This document shows, piece by piece, positions 54,790 through 62,708 of a stretch of 64,000 bases of DNA. The notes under the pieces were generated by a model, which searched no databases, had not been told where the DNA came from, and worked only from the letters and a program-made list of their open reading frames with translations. Positions within the stretch are counted from its first letter, which is position 1, and every line of letters starts with the position of its first letter. Origin of the DNA: Rikenellaceae bacterium (lineage in GTDB: Bacteria; Bacteroidota; Bacteroidia; Bacteroidales; Rikenellaceae). The stretch lies in NCBI GenBank assembly GCA_015060065.1, contig SUZF01000011.1, positions 1 through 64,000 on the forward strand, read 5' to 3'. The translations under genes were made by a program, and so were the position numbers.

Positions 54790-55563
54790 GTGAATTGTTC
54801 TTCACCCATAGGCGTTTATGATTCAGGCTTTGGAGGTTTGAGCGTATGGCGGGCATTGTATGATGCTCTGCCGGGGGAGTCGCTTGTCTATCTGGGCGAT
54901 GGCAAGAATTGCCCCTATGGCGACCGCACTCCGGAGGAGATTGCTCGCTTTGCCGATGAGGCCGTGGAGCGGCTATTGGCAGAAGGTGTGAAGATGATTG
55001 TGGTTGCTTGCAATACGGCTACTGCGGTGGCTATCAAAGGATTACGTGAGCGATATCCGGCAATTCCGTTTGTCGGCTTGGAGCCTGCGGTAAAGCCTGC
55101 CTGCCTGACCACTCAAACGGGTAAAGTAGGTGTGCTGGCGACGGCACGAAGCCTCGAAGGCGACCACTTCCGAACAACTGCTGCGAAGTATGCCGATAGG
55201 GTCGAGATTATCGCTGCGGTGGGTGAGGGTTTTGTCGAGATAGTCGAAAATAGTGCCGAGAAGGAGCCTGCAACGCTCGAAAAGGTGCGAGCGGTAGTTG
55301 AGCCGATGCTCGCCAAAGGGGTCGATAAAATAGTTTTGGGTTGTACGCACTATCCGTTTCTGATGGAGCAGATTCGCGAGGTTGTGGGCGACCGAGATGT
55401 CGAGATTGTCGATTCGGGCGAGGCTGTCGAGCGTAGGGTAGAGCAACTGCTTGACGAGTATGGATTGCGGGCAGATGCCGACCATCGTGCGGAGTATCGA
55501 TTCCTGACCTTTGCATCGCAGGAGTATGCCGAGCGCTTGGAGCGCAAGGCTTTTGACCGTTAA
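54790..55563 (+). CDS. murI: Glutamate racemase, start codon within a repeat
   Basis: Makes D-glutamate for peptidoglycan. About 258 residues. SPIGVYDSGFGGLSVWRA opens the protein. CNTATAV and GCTHYPF carry the two catalytic cysteines. No ATG lies near the expected start: TAA at 54778-54780 is followed by TTG 54781 and GTG 54790, both inside the AATTGATAATTGTGAATTG repeat. GTG 54790 (MNCSSPIGVYD) fits the family length best. The repeat therefore supplies the initiation region. Confidence 0.94.
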   Translation: MNCSSPIGVYDSGFGGLSVWRALYDALPGESLVYLGDGKNCPYGDRTPEEIARFADEAVERLLAEGVKMIVVACNTATAVAIKGLRERYPAIPFVGLEPAVKPACLTTQTGKVGVLATARSLEGDHFRTTAAKYADRVEIIAAVGEGFVEIVENSAEKEPATLEKVRAVVEPMLAKGVDKIVLGCTHYPFLMEQIREVVGDRDVEIVDSGEAVERRVEQLLDEYGLRADADHRAEYRFLTFASQEYAERLERKAFDR

Positions 55564-55612
55564 ATTTGATTTGGAGAGATAATATTTGTATATTCGCATA
55601 AATAAGATTACG

Positions 55613-58243
55613 ATGAGTGTGAAAAACGAAAAACATAGCAACGCAGCATCAAAGACGGCTTCCGCAGGTCGCACTTCGAAGGAGAATGCACGTTGGATTA
55701 TCGGTCTGATTATAGCCGTGGTGGGCCTCTTTGCAACCCTCGCGGTGTTGTCGTACTATTTCAGCTGGAAGAACGATTACAGTATTATCCACAATGCTGT
55801 TGCCGATGTCGCAGATACGCATGCGGATAAGAGTATCGACAATCTCTGCGGTCGTGCAGGTGCGTGGATTGGAGATTTGTTGGTAGGCCGAGGATTTGGT
55901 CTGTTTGCGATTATCCTGCCGGTGCTTACGATGCTTTTCGGTGTGCGCATCATCAGCCGTCGCCCGCGATTGCTGCATCGTTGGACTTTGAGTAGTCTGC
56001 TGGTGTTGATTCTCGGCTCGCTGACCCTCTCACTCGGAGAGATAATCTTTGCAAGCAGTGCCGAGACCTTTGGTAATGGTTGGGGTGGCGCGTTGGGTTA
56101 TTCGATTGCCGGCAAACTTGGTGGCGATAGCGGTGCTATCGGTAATGTCGGTACGGCTCTGCTGTTGCTGGTGGGCTGGATTCTCACGGGAGTATTTATC
56201 AATAGTAACTTTATTGATACGGTCAATCACGCAGGCGAGGTTGTTGCCGATGGCGGAGTGCGCCTTGTCGATAGAGTGAAGGCTCTCTTTGCTCGCAAGT
56301 CAAAGACGGAGAATGCAGAGGATGATGCCGAAGAGGGACAAGAATATAATGAACCTCCCACGGCCGACGATTCGGACGAGGTTGCGGATGTCGAGCAGCG
56401 AGTTATCACGCGCGAGGGCGAGGATGTAGATCCTGCAACTCTACCTGCGGAGGAGAAACCGACTCCCGAAGTTATTGTCAAGCGCGTAGAGCGCAAGGGC
56501 GAGGATGATGAGTTTGTCGAGATAGACTTGTCGAATCCGCAAGGCGGAGAGGGTAGTGCCACAAGCGCGACCGAGGGTGCAGGGCATCCTGCTGCCGAAG
56601 GAGCCGAGCAGCCCGCCATGGAGGGTGGTGCCGATGCAACTGCCGATGGTAAGCCCAAGACTATACTTGTCGAGGAGCATAAGGATAAGACTGTCAGCGA
56701 GAAATCGGTGGATAAGCGATTGTATGACCCCACGCGCGATGTGCATAACTATAAACGCCCACCGTTTGACCTGCTCGAAGAGTACCCCTCCAACTCGAAG
56801 GTTACTACCGAGGAGATTACCTCCAATCAGAACCGCATCGAGGAGACCCTCGCCAACTTCGGTATTCCGATTCGAGATATGAAGGCGACGATTGGCCCGA
56901 CGGTAACGCTCTACGAGATTGTGCAGGAGCAGGGCGTGAAGATTGCAAGGATTCAGGGCTTGGAAGATGACCTCGCACAGAGCCTTAAAGCGTTGGGTAT
57001 CCGTATTATCGCCCCGATGCCGGGTAGGGGAACTATCGGTATCGAGGTGCCGAATCGCGATAAGGAGATTGTGCCGATGCGCTCATCAATTCTCTCGAAA
57101 CGCTTCCAGCAGTTCAAGGGAGAGTTGCCTGTGGTTATCGGTCGCACGATTCAGAACGAGAACTTTGTTTTTGACCTCGCGAAGATGCCTCACTTGCTTG
57201 TTGCAGGTGCTACGGGTCAGGGTAAGTCGGTGGGTCTGAATGCCATCATTACTTCACTGCTCTACCGCAAGCACCCCTCGGAGTTGAAGTTTGTGCTTAT
57301 CGACCCCAAGATGGTCGAGTTCTCGCTCTACTCGAAGATTGAGCGACACTTCCTCGCGAAGATGCAGTCCGAGGAGGAGGCTATCGTTACCGACCCCAAG
57401 AAGGCTGTTTATACGCTCAATGCTCTCTGTATCGAGATGGAGCAACGCCTCGAATTGTGCAAGAAGGCTCACGCACGCAATATTAAGGAGTATAACGAGA
57501 AGTTCCGCAACTATCAACTTAATCCCGAAAACGGACACAGATTTATGCCCTATATCGTGGTTGTGGTCGATGAGTTTGCCGACCTGATTATGACTGCCAA
57601 GGAGGTCGAGGCTCCGGTTATGCGCCTTGCGCAGAAGGCTCGTGCTATCGGTATTCATCTGATTATCGCCACACAACGACCTGATGTTAAGGTTATTACG
57701 GGAGGTATCAAGGCTAACTTCCCTGCGCGTATCGCCTTCCGTGTGATGCAGATGGTCGATTCGCGAACAATCATCGACCAGCCGGGTGCAAACCAACTTA
57801 TTGGACGCGGAGATATGCTCTTCTCGAACAATGGCGAACTGACGCGAATACAGTGTGCGTTGGTCGATACGCCCGAAGTGGAGAAGATTGTCGATTTTAT
57901 CGCCAAGCAGAATGGCTATCCCTCGGCATATCCTCTGCCCGATTACGAGGAGGCTGGTGGCGACTCGATGGGGTCGCAGGGGAGTGACCTCGGTGGTGGT
58001 GCGCCTGTGAAGTACGATACGCTCTTTGCCGAGATTGCACGTGATGCGGTTACGAGTGGTCAGATATCGACCTCATATATCCAACGTAACTATGAGGTTG
58101 GCTTCAACCGCGCAGGGCGTATCATGTCGCAGCTCGAACGTGCCGGTATCGTGGGCCCGCAGTCGGGAGCCAAACAACGAGATATCAAGTTCTATGACCT
58201 GCCCTCGTTGGAGGCTAAACTGCAAGAACTGGGAGTGGAATAA
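55613..58243 (+). CDS. ftsK: DNA translocase FtsK
   Basis: 876 residues counted from MSVKNEKHSNAASK (the longer frame starts at a TTG). Four N-terminal transmembrane helices, an acidic Pro/Glu-rich linker (about 210-370), then the motor: GATGQGKSVGLN (Walker A), VVVVDEFADLI (B), ATQRPDVKVITGGIKANFP (split as QRPDVKVITG). C-terminal winged helix for sequence guidance (ISTSYIQRNYEVGFNRAGRI). Pumps chromosome ends at the septum and activates XerCD. An inverted repeat copy follows. Confidence 0.95.
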   Translation: MSVKNEKHSNAASKTASAGRTSKENARWIIGLIIAVVGLFATLAVLSYYFSWKNDYSIIHNAVADVADTHADKSIDNLCGRAGAWIGDLLVGRGFGLFAIILPVLTMLFGVRIISRRPRLLHRWTLSSLLVLILGSLTLSLGEIIFASSAETFGNGWGGALGYSIAGKLGGDSGAIGNVGTALLLLVGWILTGVFINSNFIDTVNHAGEVVADGGVRLVDRVKALFARKSKTENAEDDAEEGQEYNEPPTADDSDEVADVEQRVITREGEDVDPATLPAEEKPTPEVIVKRVERKGEDDEFVEIDLSNPQGGEGSATSATEGAGHPAAEGAEQPAMEGGADATADGKPKTILVEEHKDKTVSEKSVDKRLYDPTRDVHNYKRPPFDLLEEYPSNSKVTTEEITSNQNRIEETLANFGIPIRDMKATIGPTVTLYEIVQEQGVKIARIQGLEDDLAQSLKALGIRIIAPMPGRGTIGIEVPNRDKEIVPMRSSILSKRFQQFKGELPVVIGRTIQNENFVFDLAKMPHLLVAGATGQGKSVGLNAIITSLLYRKHPSELKFVLIDPKMVEFSLYSKIERHFLAKMQSEEEAIVTDPKKAVYTLNALCIEMEQRLELCKKAHARNIKEYNEKFRNYQLNPENGHRFMPYIVVVVDEFADLIMTAKEVEAPVMRLAQKARAIGIHLIIATQRPDVKVITGGIKANFPARIAFRVMQMVDSRTIIDQPGANQLIGRGDMLFSNNGELTRIQCALVDTPEVEKIVDFIAKQNGYPSAYPLPDYEEAGGDSMGSQGSDLGGGAPVKYDTLFAEIARDAVTSGQISTSYIQRNYEVGFNRAGRIMSQLERAGIVGPQSGAKQRDIKFYDLPSLEAKLQELGVE

Positions 58244-58255
58244 ACAATTCACAAT

Positions 58256-58335
58256 TAAGTCTCTTTCAGAGTCTTTTCCTCCTCGCGGCTCGGCATAGTC
58301 TGCAAGCAGCCTCTGCTCTCGCTCCGCAGCGTCGG
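58256..58335 (-). repeat. Inverted copy of the ~80-bp repeat before lolA
   Basis: Reads on the minus strand from CCGACGCTGCGGAGCGAGAG to a CTCT-GAA-AGAG hairpin, flanked on both sides by AATTCACAATT (the complement of AATTGTGAATT). It lies 12 bp after ftsK. Confidence 0.85.
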
Positions 58336-58349
58336 TTCACAATTCACAA

Positions 58350-58425
58350 TTAGAGAATTTAGAGAGTTTAGAGAGTTTAGAGAATTTAGAGAATTTAGAG
58401 AAGTTAGAGAAGTTAGAGAAGACCT
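58350..58425 (+). repeat. 9-bp AT-rich tandem repeat before lolA
   Basis: About eight units of TTAGAGAAT/TTAGAGAGT/TTAGAGAAG. Variants of CCCTAATTTCC follow to 58470. Similar TTTAAGGAATTTAAGG sequence precedes parE at about 48830. Confidence 0.75.
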
Positions 58426-58481
58426 TGTCCATATATTCCCTAATTTCCTTAAACTCCCTAATTTTCCTAAAAAAAGAAAAA

Positions 58482-59093
58482 ATGAAAAAAGTCTTATCGA
58501 TACTTTTGCTACTCTTGCTCGGCACTTCGCCGAACACGAAAGCCCAATCCGCAGACAAGGCTGCGGAGCAGGTGACCGCACTCTCGCAGGCTGTCAAGGC
58601 GTTGGGCAGTTATGCTGTGCGTTTTACGGTGTCGGTTGGCGAGCATAAGGTGTCGGGCAACTACTCGGTGGGTAGTGACCGCTACCACCTTACATTGGGA
58701 AATATCGAGGTCTATGGCGATAAAGAGTGCCGCCACGAGGTCGATACATCACGTAAAGAGGTGGCTGTGGATAGGGTGGATAACACCTCGCATAACTTGC
58801 TGAATAATCCGCTGTCGGCATTCGATTTTATTGACGATGAGTACCTTGCGGAGATTCTCTCGGAGCAGACGGATAGGGTAGATGTGCGCCTCACTCCACG
58901 ACAAAAATCCGAGCAGAGTGGTGTCGTCGAGATCGCAATCGACCGCCGGACGAATCTCCCGAAGAGTATCATCTACCGACCGTCGGGCGAGTGCATAAAA
59001 ATCGATATCGACCATATCGGGGCGACGGCAGCGGTACCGGCAAAGTTCGATCCGATAAAATTCCGCGATTTTGAAATAATAGATTTCCGATAA
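58482..59093 (+). CDS. Outer-membrane lipoprotein carrier LolA-like protein
   Basis: 203 residues with signal peptide MKKVLSILLLLLLGTSPNTKA. LolA fold: incomplete beta-barrel carrying lipoproteins across the periplasm; SYAVRFTVSVGEHKVSGNYS and later EIAIDRRTNLPKSIIYRPSG match the family (cited in segments). Start ATG 58482 is preferred because the longer frame runs into the 9-bp repeats. In Bacteroidetes lolA commonly follows ftsK, as here. Confidence 0.88.
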   Translation: MKKVLSILLLLLLGTSPNTKAQSADKAAEQVTALSQAVKALGSYAVRFTVSVGEHKVSGNYSVGSDRYHLTLGNIEVYGDKECRHEVDTSRKEVAVDRVDNTSHNLLNNPLSAFDFIDDEYLAEILSEQTDRVDVRLTPRQKSEQSGVVEIAIDRRTNLPKSIIYRPSGECIKIDIDHIGATAAVPAKFDPIKFRDFEIIDFR

Positions 59094-59105
59094 AACGATG
59101 ATTCT

Positions 59106-59136
59106 AAACGCAGTGGGGTACTCCTTGCTGCGTTTT
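59106..59136 (+). terminator. Terminator after lolA
   Basis: AACGCAG (59107-59113) pairs with CTGCGTT (59128-59134), then a short T run; 14-nt loop. Confidence 0.65.
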
Positions 59137-59194
59137 GTGCATCAAATGTTGAAAAGTGGAGTGCGAGATTTATGCTCCTTTGTGTTAAAAGTTC

Positions 59195-59202
59195 TACTTT
59201 TG
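59195..59202 (+). promoter_or_regulatory. purA promoter -7 box
   Basis: TACTTTTG. A CTTTG lies 13 bp upstream, too close for a -33 box, so support is partial. Confidence 0.5.
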
Positions 59203-59252
59203 TGTGCAAACGGATGTTTTGCGACAAAACGAAACATTAAATTCTCTGAAAA

Positions 59253-60521
59253 ATGAAAAAAGTCGATGTAGTTCTCGGACTGCAATGGGGTGATGAGGGT
59301 AAAGGTAAGGTTGTCGATGTCCTCACTCCCAATTATAAAGTTATTGCCCGCTTTCAGGGCGGACCGAATGCCGGTCACTCAATCCACTTCGCAGGTAAGA
59401 GCTTCGTGCTGCATACCGTACCTTCGGGCGTATTCCGCGATGGCTCGGTAAATATTATCGGTAATGGAGTAGTGGTTGATCCCGTGATTCTGGCTGACGA
59501 AATCGCCCAGATTGAGGCTATGGGTATCGACCTGACGACCAAACTCTTCCTTTCGAAGAAGGCTCATCTTATTCTGCCTACGCACCGTATGCTCGACGCT
59601 GCGAGTGAGGCTGCAAAGGGTAAGACCAAAATCGGCTCGACCTTGAAGGGTATCGGCCCGACCTATATGGATAAGACGGGACGTAATGGTCTGCGTATTG
59701 GCGACATCCTCTCGCCCGAATTTAAGGAGCGCTACGAGCGTTTGAAGGGCAAGCATGCAGCAATGTTGGCGCAGTACGAAGGCTTCGAGTACGACATCAC
59801 CGAGTACGAGCAGAAGTGGTTTGAGGGTATCGAGGCTCTGCGTCGCTTCCCGCTTATCGAGAGCGAGTATGAGGTTAATAAATATATCGTAGCCGATGAG
59901 GCGGTGCTGGCAGAGGGCGCACAAGGCTCGATGCTCGATATCGACTTCGGAACATATCCTTACGTAACCTCGTCGAATACACTCTGCGCAGGTGTCTGCA
60001 CCGGTCTGGGTGTTGCTCCGACGCGTATTGGCGATGTTTTCGGCATCTTCAAGGCATACTGCACCCGCGTAGGTAGCGGTCCGTTCCCGACGGAGTTGTT
60101 CGACGAGACGGGCGAGAAATTGCGTGCTGTGGGTCACGAGTTTGGTGCAACTACAGGTCGTCCTCGTCGTTGCGGTTGGCTCGATTTGGTGGCTCTCAAA
60201 TATGCAGTTATGATGAATGGTGTCACGGGTCTGATTATGATGAAGGCAGACGTGATGAACGACTTCGAGACTATCAAGATCGCTACGGCATACGAACTTA
60301 ATGGCGAGCAGTTGGACTACTTCCCCTTCGAGGCGGCGGATGACGTGAAGCCCGTATATCGCGAGTTTAAGGGCTGGAATTGCGATATCTGCAAGGTGCG
60401 CAAGTTCGAGGATTTCCCCGTGGAGTTCCGCGAGTACGTGGAGTTTATCGAGCGTGAGACCGGTGTTCCTGTGAAGATTATCTCGGTAGGACCCGACCGC
60501 GACGAGACAATTGTACGATAG
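59253..60521 (+). CDS. purA: Adenylosuccinate synthase
   Basis: 422 residues. GLQWGDEGKGKVVD is the GTP/IMP loop and catalytic Asp; GPNAGHSIHF the His loop; VGSGPFPTEL and GRPRRCGWLDL complete the active site. GTP-driven condensation of IMP and aspartate in AMP synthesis. Monocistronic, between its own promoter and the terminator at 60543. Confidence 0.97.
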   Translation: MKKVDVVLGLQWGDEGKGKVVDVLTPNYKVIARFQGGPNAGHSIHFAGKSFVLHTVPSGVFRDGSVNIIGNGVVVDPVILADEIAQIEAMGIDLTTKLFLSKKAHLILPTHRMLDAASEAAKGKTKIGSTLKGIGPTYMDKTGRNGLRIGDILSPEFKERYERLKGKHAAMLAQYEGFEYDITEYEQKWFEGIEALRRFPLIESEYEVNKYIVADEAVLAEGAQGSMLDIDFGTYPYVTSSNTLCAGVCTGLGVAPTRIGDVFGIFKAYCTRVGSGPFPTELFDETGEKLRAVGHEFGATTGRPRRCGWLDLVALKYAVMMNGVTGLIMMKADVMNDFETIKIATAYELNGEQLDYFPFEAADDVKPVYREFKGWNCDICKVRKFEDFPVEFREYVEFIERETGVPVKIISVGPDRDETIVR

Positions 60522-60542
60522 GGTAGCCCGATTTCGGAACTC

Positions 60543-60571
60543 AAAAGCCCGCCTTTCAAGGCGGGCTTTTA
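60543..60571 (+). terminator. Terminator after purA
   Basis: AAAAGCCCGCC-TTTCAA-GGCGGGCTTTT, a perfect 11-bp stem. Confidence 0.9.
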
Positions 60572-60706
60572 TAATGTAGAGGTTCGTAATTATTAAGGAC
60601 TGATGTTGTCGAGGTTAAGATAATCAAACCTAACCCATTGATGCAATCAAATATAAGATAGATATTACATTTTGCACGTAAAGTGCTGAAAGTCAGAGAT
60701 ATTGAT

Positions 60707-60940
60707 TTAGAGTATCGATACCCAAACGGTCGAGCCAATCCAAATAATCTCGTTCTGTACAGACATACTTTTGATAAAAACGACACAAGGGTAAATACTA
60801 TCCTTATTTTGACTACGAGTACGAAAGCCAATAAATGGAAGACCAAGCCGATTTGACTCATCAACAAACCCTCGGACTGTCTTATACGCCAATGAATCTT
60901 TATAACTACTATCATACCCCCCCCCGCAATAATTTAACAT
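60707..60940 (-). CDS. Unrecognised 77-residue ORF with a near-N-terminal G9 tract
   Basis: Starts ATG TTA AAT TAT TGC followed by three GGG codons (C9 at 60917-60925 on the plus strand). It ends in IIWIGSTVWVSIL. No family was recognised. The codons look plausible, but length and context are weak. The homopolymer could make it phase variable. Its ATG touches the left 20-bp direct repeat of the candidate element. The rest of 60572-60938 is AT-rich and shows nothing else. It may be a gene remnant. Confidence 0.3.
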   Translation of the reverse strand: MLNYCGGGYDSSYKDSLAYKTVRGFVDESNRLGLPFIGFRTRSQNKDSIYPCVVFIKSMSVQNEIIWIGSTVWVSIL

Positions 60941-60958
60941 AACGTAAATATTACGTCA
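60939..60958. repeat. Left 20-bp direct repeat (candidate attachment site)
   Basis: Partly palindromic. It lies between the -33 region and the -7 box of the element promoter, so it could also be an operator. Confidence 0.7.
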
Positions 60959-60966
60959 TACCTTTG
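60959..60966 (+). promoter_or_regulatory. Element promoter P1 (-7 box)
   Basis: TACCTTTG, with TTTA at 60933-60936 about 22 bp upstream. The left direct repeat fills the spacer. Predicted leader of about 60 nt before ATG 61032. Confidence 0.6.
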
Positions 60967-61031
60967 CACTATCAGCGCCTAATGTTTTAGACGTTGTGTT
61001 TTTGTTTAACCTTTTAATATCTTAATTACCT

Positions 61032-61886
61032 ATGCGACAACGAGTTAATGAATTGTTAGACCCGGTCAAGGTCTGCGCTAAGCCTCTGCGCCCTCTGCGC
61101 GTATGCACTAAAAACAAATGTAAAGATGCACCTCGCGGTCTATTACCACGTGTTAATAGTGCGGGTTTTAATGACGTCTATTTTGCGCCTTTCCGGAGGG
61201 TGGGCGAATCCTGCACCGACCCTTGGTCTATTTCTTTTGATGTTAGGCGGGATTTTATCGAAGACCTCAACGGCTTCGCCTCGCTTATGCCTCATATTTT
61301 GCAACGCCTCAACCGCTCCCGCACCGGTCGAAAGTTGCACGTGTCCGGGGCGCGCCTCACGTCGTTCCGTTGGGGTCGCGAGTCTTGTGCTCTGTTCTCT
61401 ACGTCTGTTATCGACGGACTGCGCGCCGCCTCTGTTGTCTTTTGCAACGCCGCACCTCACTTTATGCGGCAAGGCGGCAGTGTTTCTATTACATTTAGAC
61501 TTAAAACGCCCCCGCGTAACCTTAACGCTTTTAGCCGGGATGTCGTCGAGCGGTTAAACCTCGACCCTAAACGCTTTGAGTTTGACTCCTGCCGCCGTTC
61601 TTTTGTCCGACTCGGTGCGCCGGTTTATATTATTTCGTTTCATTGTGACCTCGCGCCGTATATCAGCGAACTTATACGTATTATTGGCTTTTTCGAGGAT
61701 TTCGAGTGCCTTTCCTGCGGTAATATTGCGTTGTCAAAGGGTTTGGACCTTTGCGAGTCGGATTTTGAAGAGTCGGTACCCTCGGATTTCTGCACCTCTA
61801 ATGCCCGGCGTTTTTGCCTCTTTGGGCGTTTCTTCGTCGATAATCGGCAGAATTTCAAACCGCTCGGCCGTTTGTGTTTTCGTTAG
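61032..61886 (+). CDS. Unrecognised 284-residue basic, Cys-rich protein of the mini element
   Basis: No known family recognised. It is Arg-, Phe- and Cys-rich (14 Cys by count), soluble, with no signal peptide. Most codons end in C or T, giving a pyrimidine-rich sense strand like that of single-stranded-DNA phages. The start is ATG after an AT-rich leader, and the stop is 15 bp before the next gene. Size and position first in a tiny element suggest a replication initiator, but no HUH, winged-helix or other Rep motif could be seen. The two shorter frames inside are treated as shadows. Confidence 0.6.
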   Translation: MRQRVNELLDPVKVCAKPLRPLRVCTKNKCKDAPRGLLPRVNSAGFNDVYFAPFRRVGESCTDPWSISFDVRRDFIEDLNGFASLMPHILQRLNRSRTGRKLHVSGARLTSFRWGRESCALFSTSVIDGLRAASVVFCNAAPHFMRQGGSVSITFRLKTPPRNLNAFSRDVVERLNLDPKRFEFDSCRRSFVRLGAPVYIISFHCDLAPYISELIRIIGFFEDFECLSCGNIALSKGLDLCESDFEESVPSDFCTSNARRFCLFGRFFVDNRQNFKPLGRLCFR

Positions 61887-61901
61887 TTAAATTTTTGAAC
61901 T

Positions 61902-62129
61902 ATGGATGAAATTACCATTGCGCAATTATGGGAGTTTGCCCGCGCGCATCATTTGGAAAATGCCTCTATACGTGTTTGCGACGGAATGGCGTGTAGTTTT
62001 TATGTCAATATGCTCGCAGTAGGTCGCGCACCTATGGAGGTAGTTCTCGATATCTCCGCGTGTAAGTTGGTCGAGTTTGATGATTTGCAAAAGTCTTCGC
62101 AACGTGTTATCTTTGCGTTATCTCGTTGA
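61902..62129 (+). CDS. Small 75-residue protein of the mini element
   Basis: MDEITIAQLWEFARAHHLEN opens a well-composed sequence with alternating helix and strand patterns (IRVCDGMACSFYVNML, MEVVLDISACKLVEF). No family recognised. It follows the 284-residue gene by 15 bp in the same direction, so co-transcription is likely. Its last codons overlap a complete promoter (62084-62115). Confidence 0.6.
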   Translation: MDEITIAQLWEFARAHHLENASIRVCDGMACSFYVNMLAVGRAPMEVVLDISACKLVEFDDLQKSSQRVIFALSR

Positions 62130-62188
62130 GGTAATTGCTTATATTAGTGTTAGGATTCCACCGGGTTTTTACTCGGTGGAATTTTTTT
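62084..62188 (+). ncRNA. Predicted ~65-nt small RNA (promoter P2 plus terminator)
   Basis: TTTG (62084-62087) and TATCTTTG (62108-62115) are exactly 20 bp apart, predicting a start near 62121. A strong terminator follows at 62155-62188 (ATTCCACCG pairs with CGGTGGAAT, then seven T). The unit would yield an RNA of about 65 nt with one large 3' hairpin. The feature span includes the promoter. Confidence 0.5.
62155..62188 (+). terminator. Terminator of the element's ORFs and predicted sRNA
   Basis: Stem 62155-62163 with 62174-62182 (9 bp), T run 62182-62188. Confidence 0.85.
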
Positions 62189-62189
62189 A

Positions 62190-62600
62190 TGTGCCGCGTT
62201 GAAGCCTTGCCGGCGCGCGTTACCACTGCCGCTATGCGGCGCAGGTTACGCCCTGCCGGCGCGGCACTCGCTACGCTCGAAAAGGTGCGGCGGGTGCGTG
62301 GTTGTGCGGTTTGGTGGTCGGTTTTCACGCGCCCCCGCCGCTCGGTCGCCTCCGCGCCGACGTTGCCGGCGCGGCTCTCCCTCCTATGCCCTCGCCGGAT
62401 TACCGGCGAGGTAGGTCGGCGCCCCCGCCTCGGCGCCGACGTAATATGCGCGCCGCCTTTGCCCTACGCCGCAGGTGCGGCGTGTGCGGTTTTGTTGTTG
62501 AGCGGCGCAATGTGTCGCGGCGATAGGCGCGCCGCACCGCCTCCCCGCCGCCCCCGCGAGGCGCCCCACTCCGGGCGCCAACGCCTCGCGTGGGCGTTGG
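62190..62600. other. GC-rich hairpin field of the mini element
   Basis: Perfect stems: 62391-62398/62403-62410 (loop ATTA), 62415-62423/62432-62440, 62466-62473/62476-62483 (loop GG), and 62556-62563/62582-62589 with an inner GGCGCCC/GGGCGCC alternative. TGCCGGCGCG recurs near 62209, 62253 and 62364. Frames are open on several strands only because AT-rich stop codons are scarce. A replication origin, packaging signal or transcript-stability region is possible. Confidence 0.6.
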
Positions 62601-62663
62601 GGGTTATTGAGGTTTCCGGCTCTCTACCCTCTCGCGTTCTGTGCGGTTTTCTCGCGCTTTACA

Positions 62664-62695
62664 TTTGTTATTAGGCTACTGCCTAACTACTTTTG
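62664..62695 (+). promoter_or_regulatory. Element promoter P3
   Basis: TTTG (62664-62667) and TACTTTTG (62688-62695), 20 bp apart. TTACATTTGTTATTAG, which contains another TAnnTTTG, is directly repeated at 62659-62674 and 62743-62758. Confidence 0.6.
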
Positions 62696-62708
62696 TACAA
62701 CGTTAGTA

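Noticed and set aside
60556..60915. 119-codon minus-strand frame after purA
   Set aside because: It overlaps the purA terminator at its end and competes with the equally weak 77-codon frame; no family, hydrophobic by AT-richness.
61126..61557. Overlapping 143- and 104-codon frames inside the 284-residue gene
   Set aside because: Frame-shifted shadows of a pyrimidine-rich gene; they give Leu/Ser/Val-rich protein with no own promoter.
62135..62674. 179-codon open frame in the GC-rich hairpin field
   Set aside because: Frames are open on both strands only because stop codons are scarce in GC-rich DNA; it crosses a strong terminator and stem-loops and its protein is low-complexity Arg/Ala/Pro.
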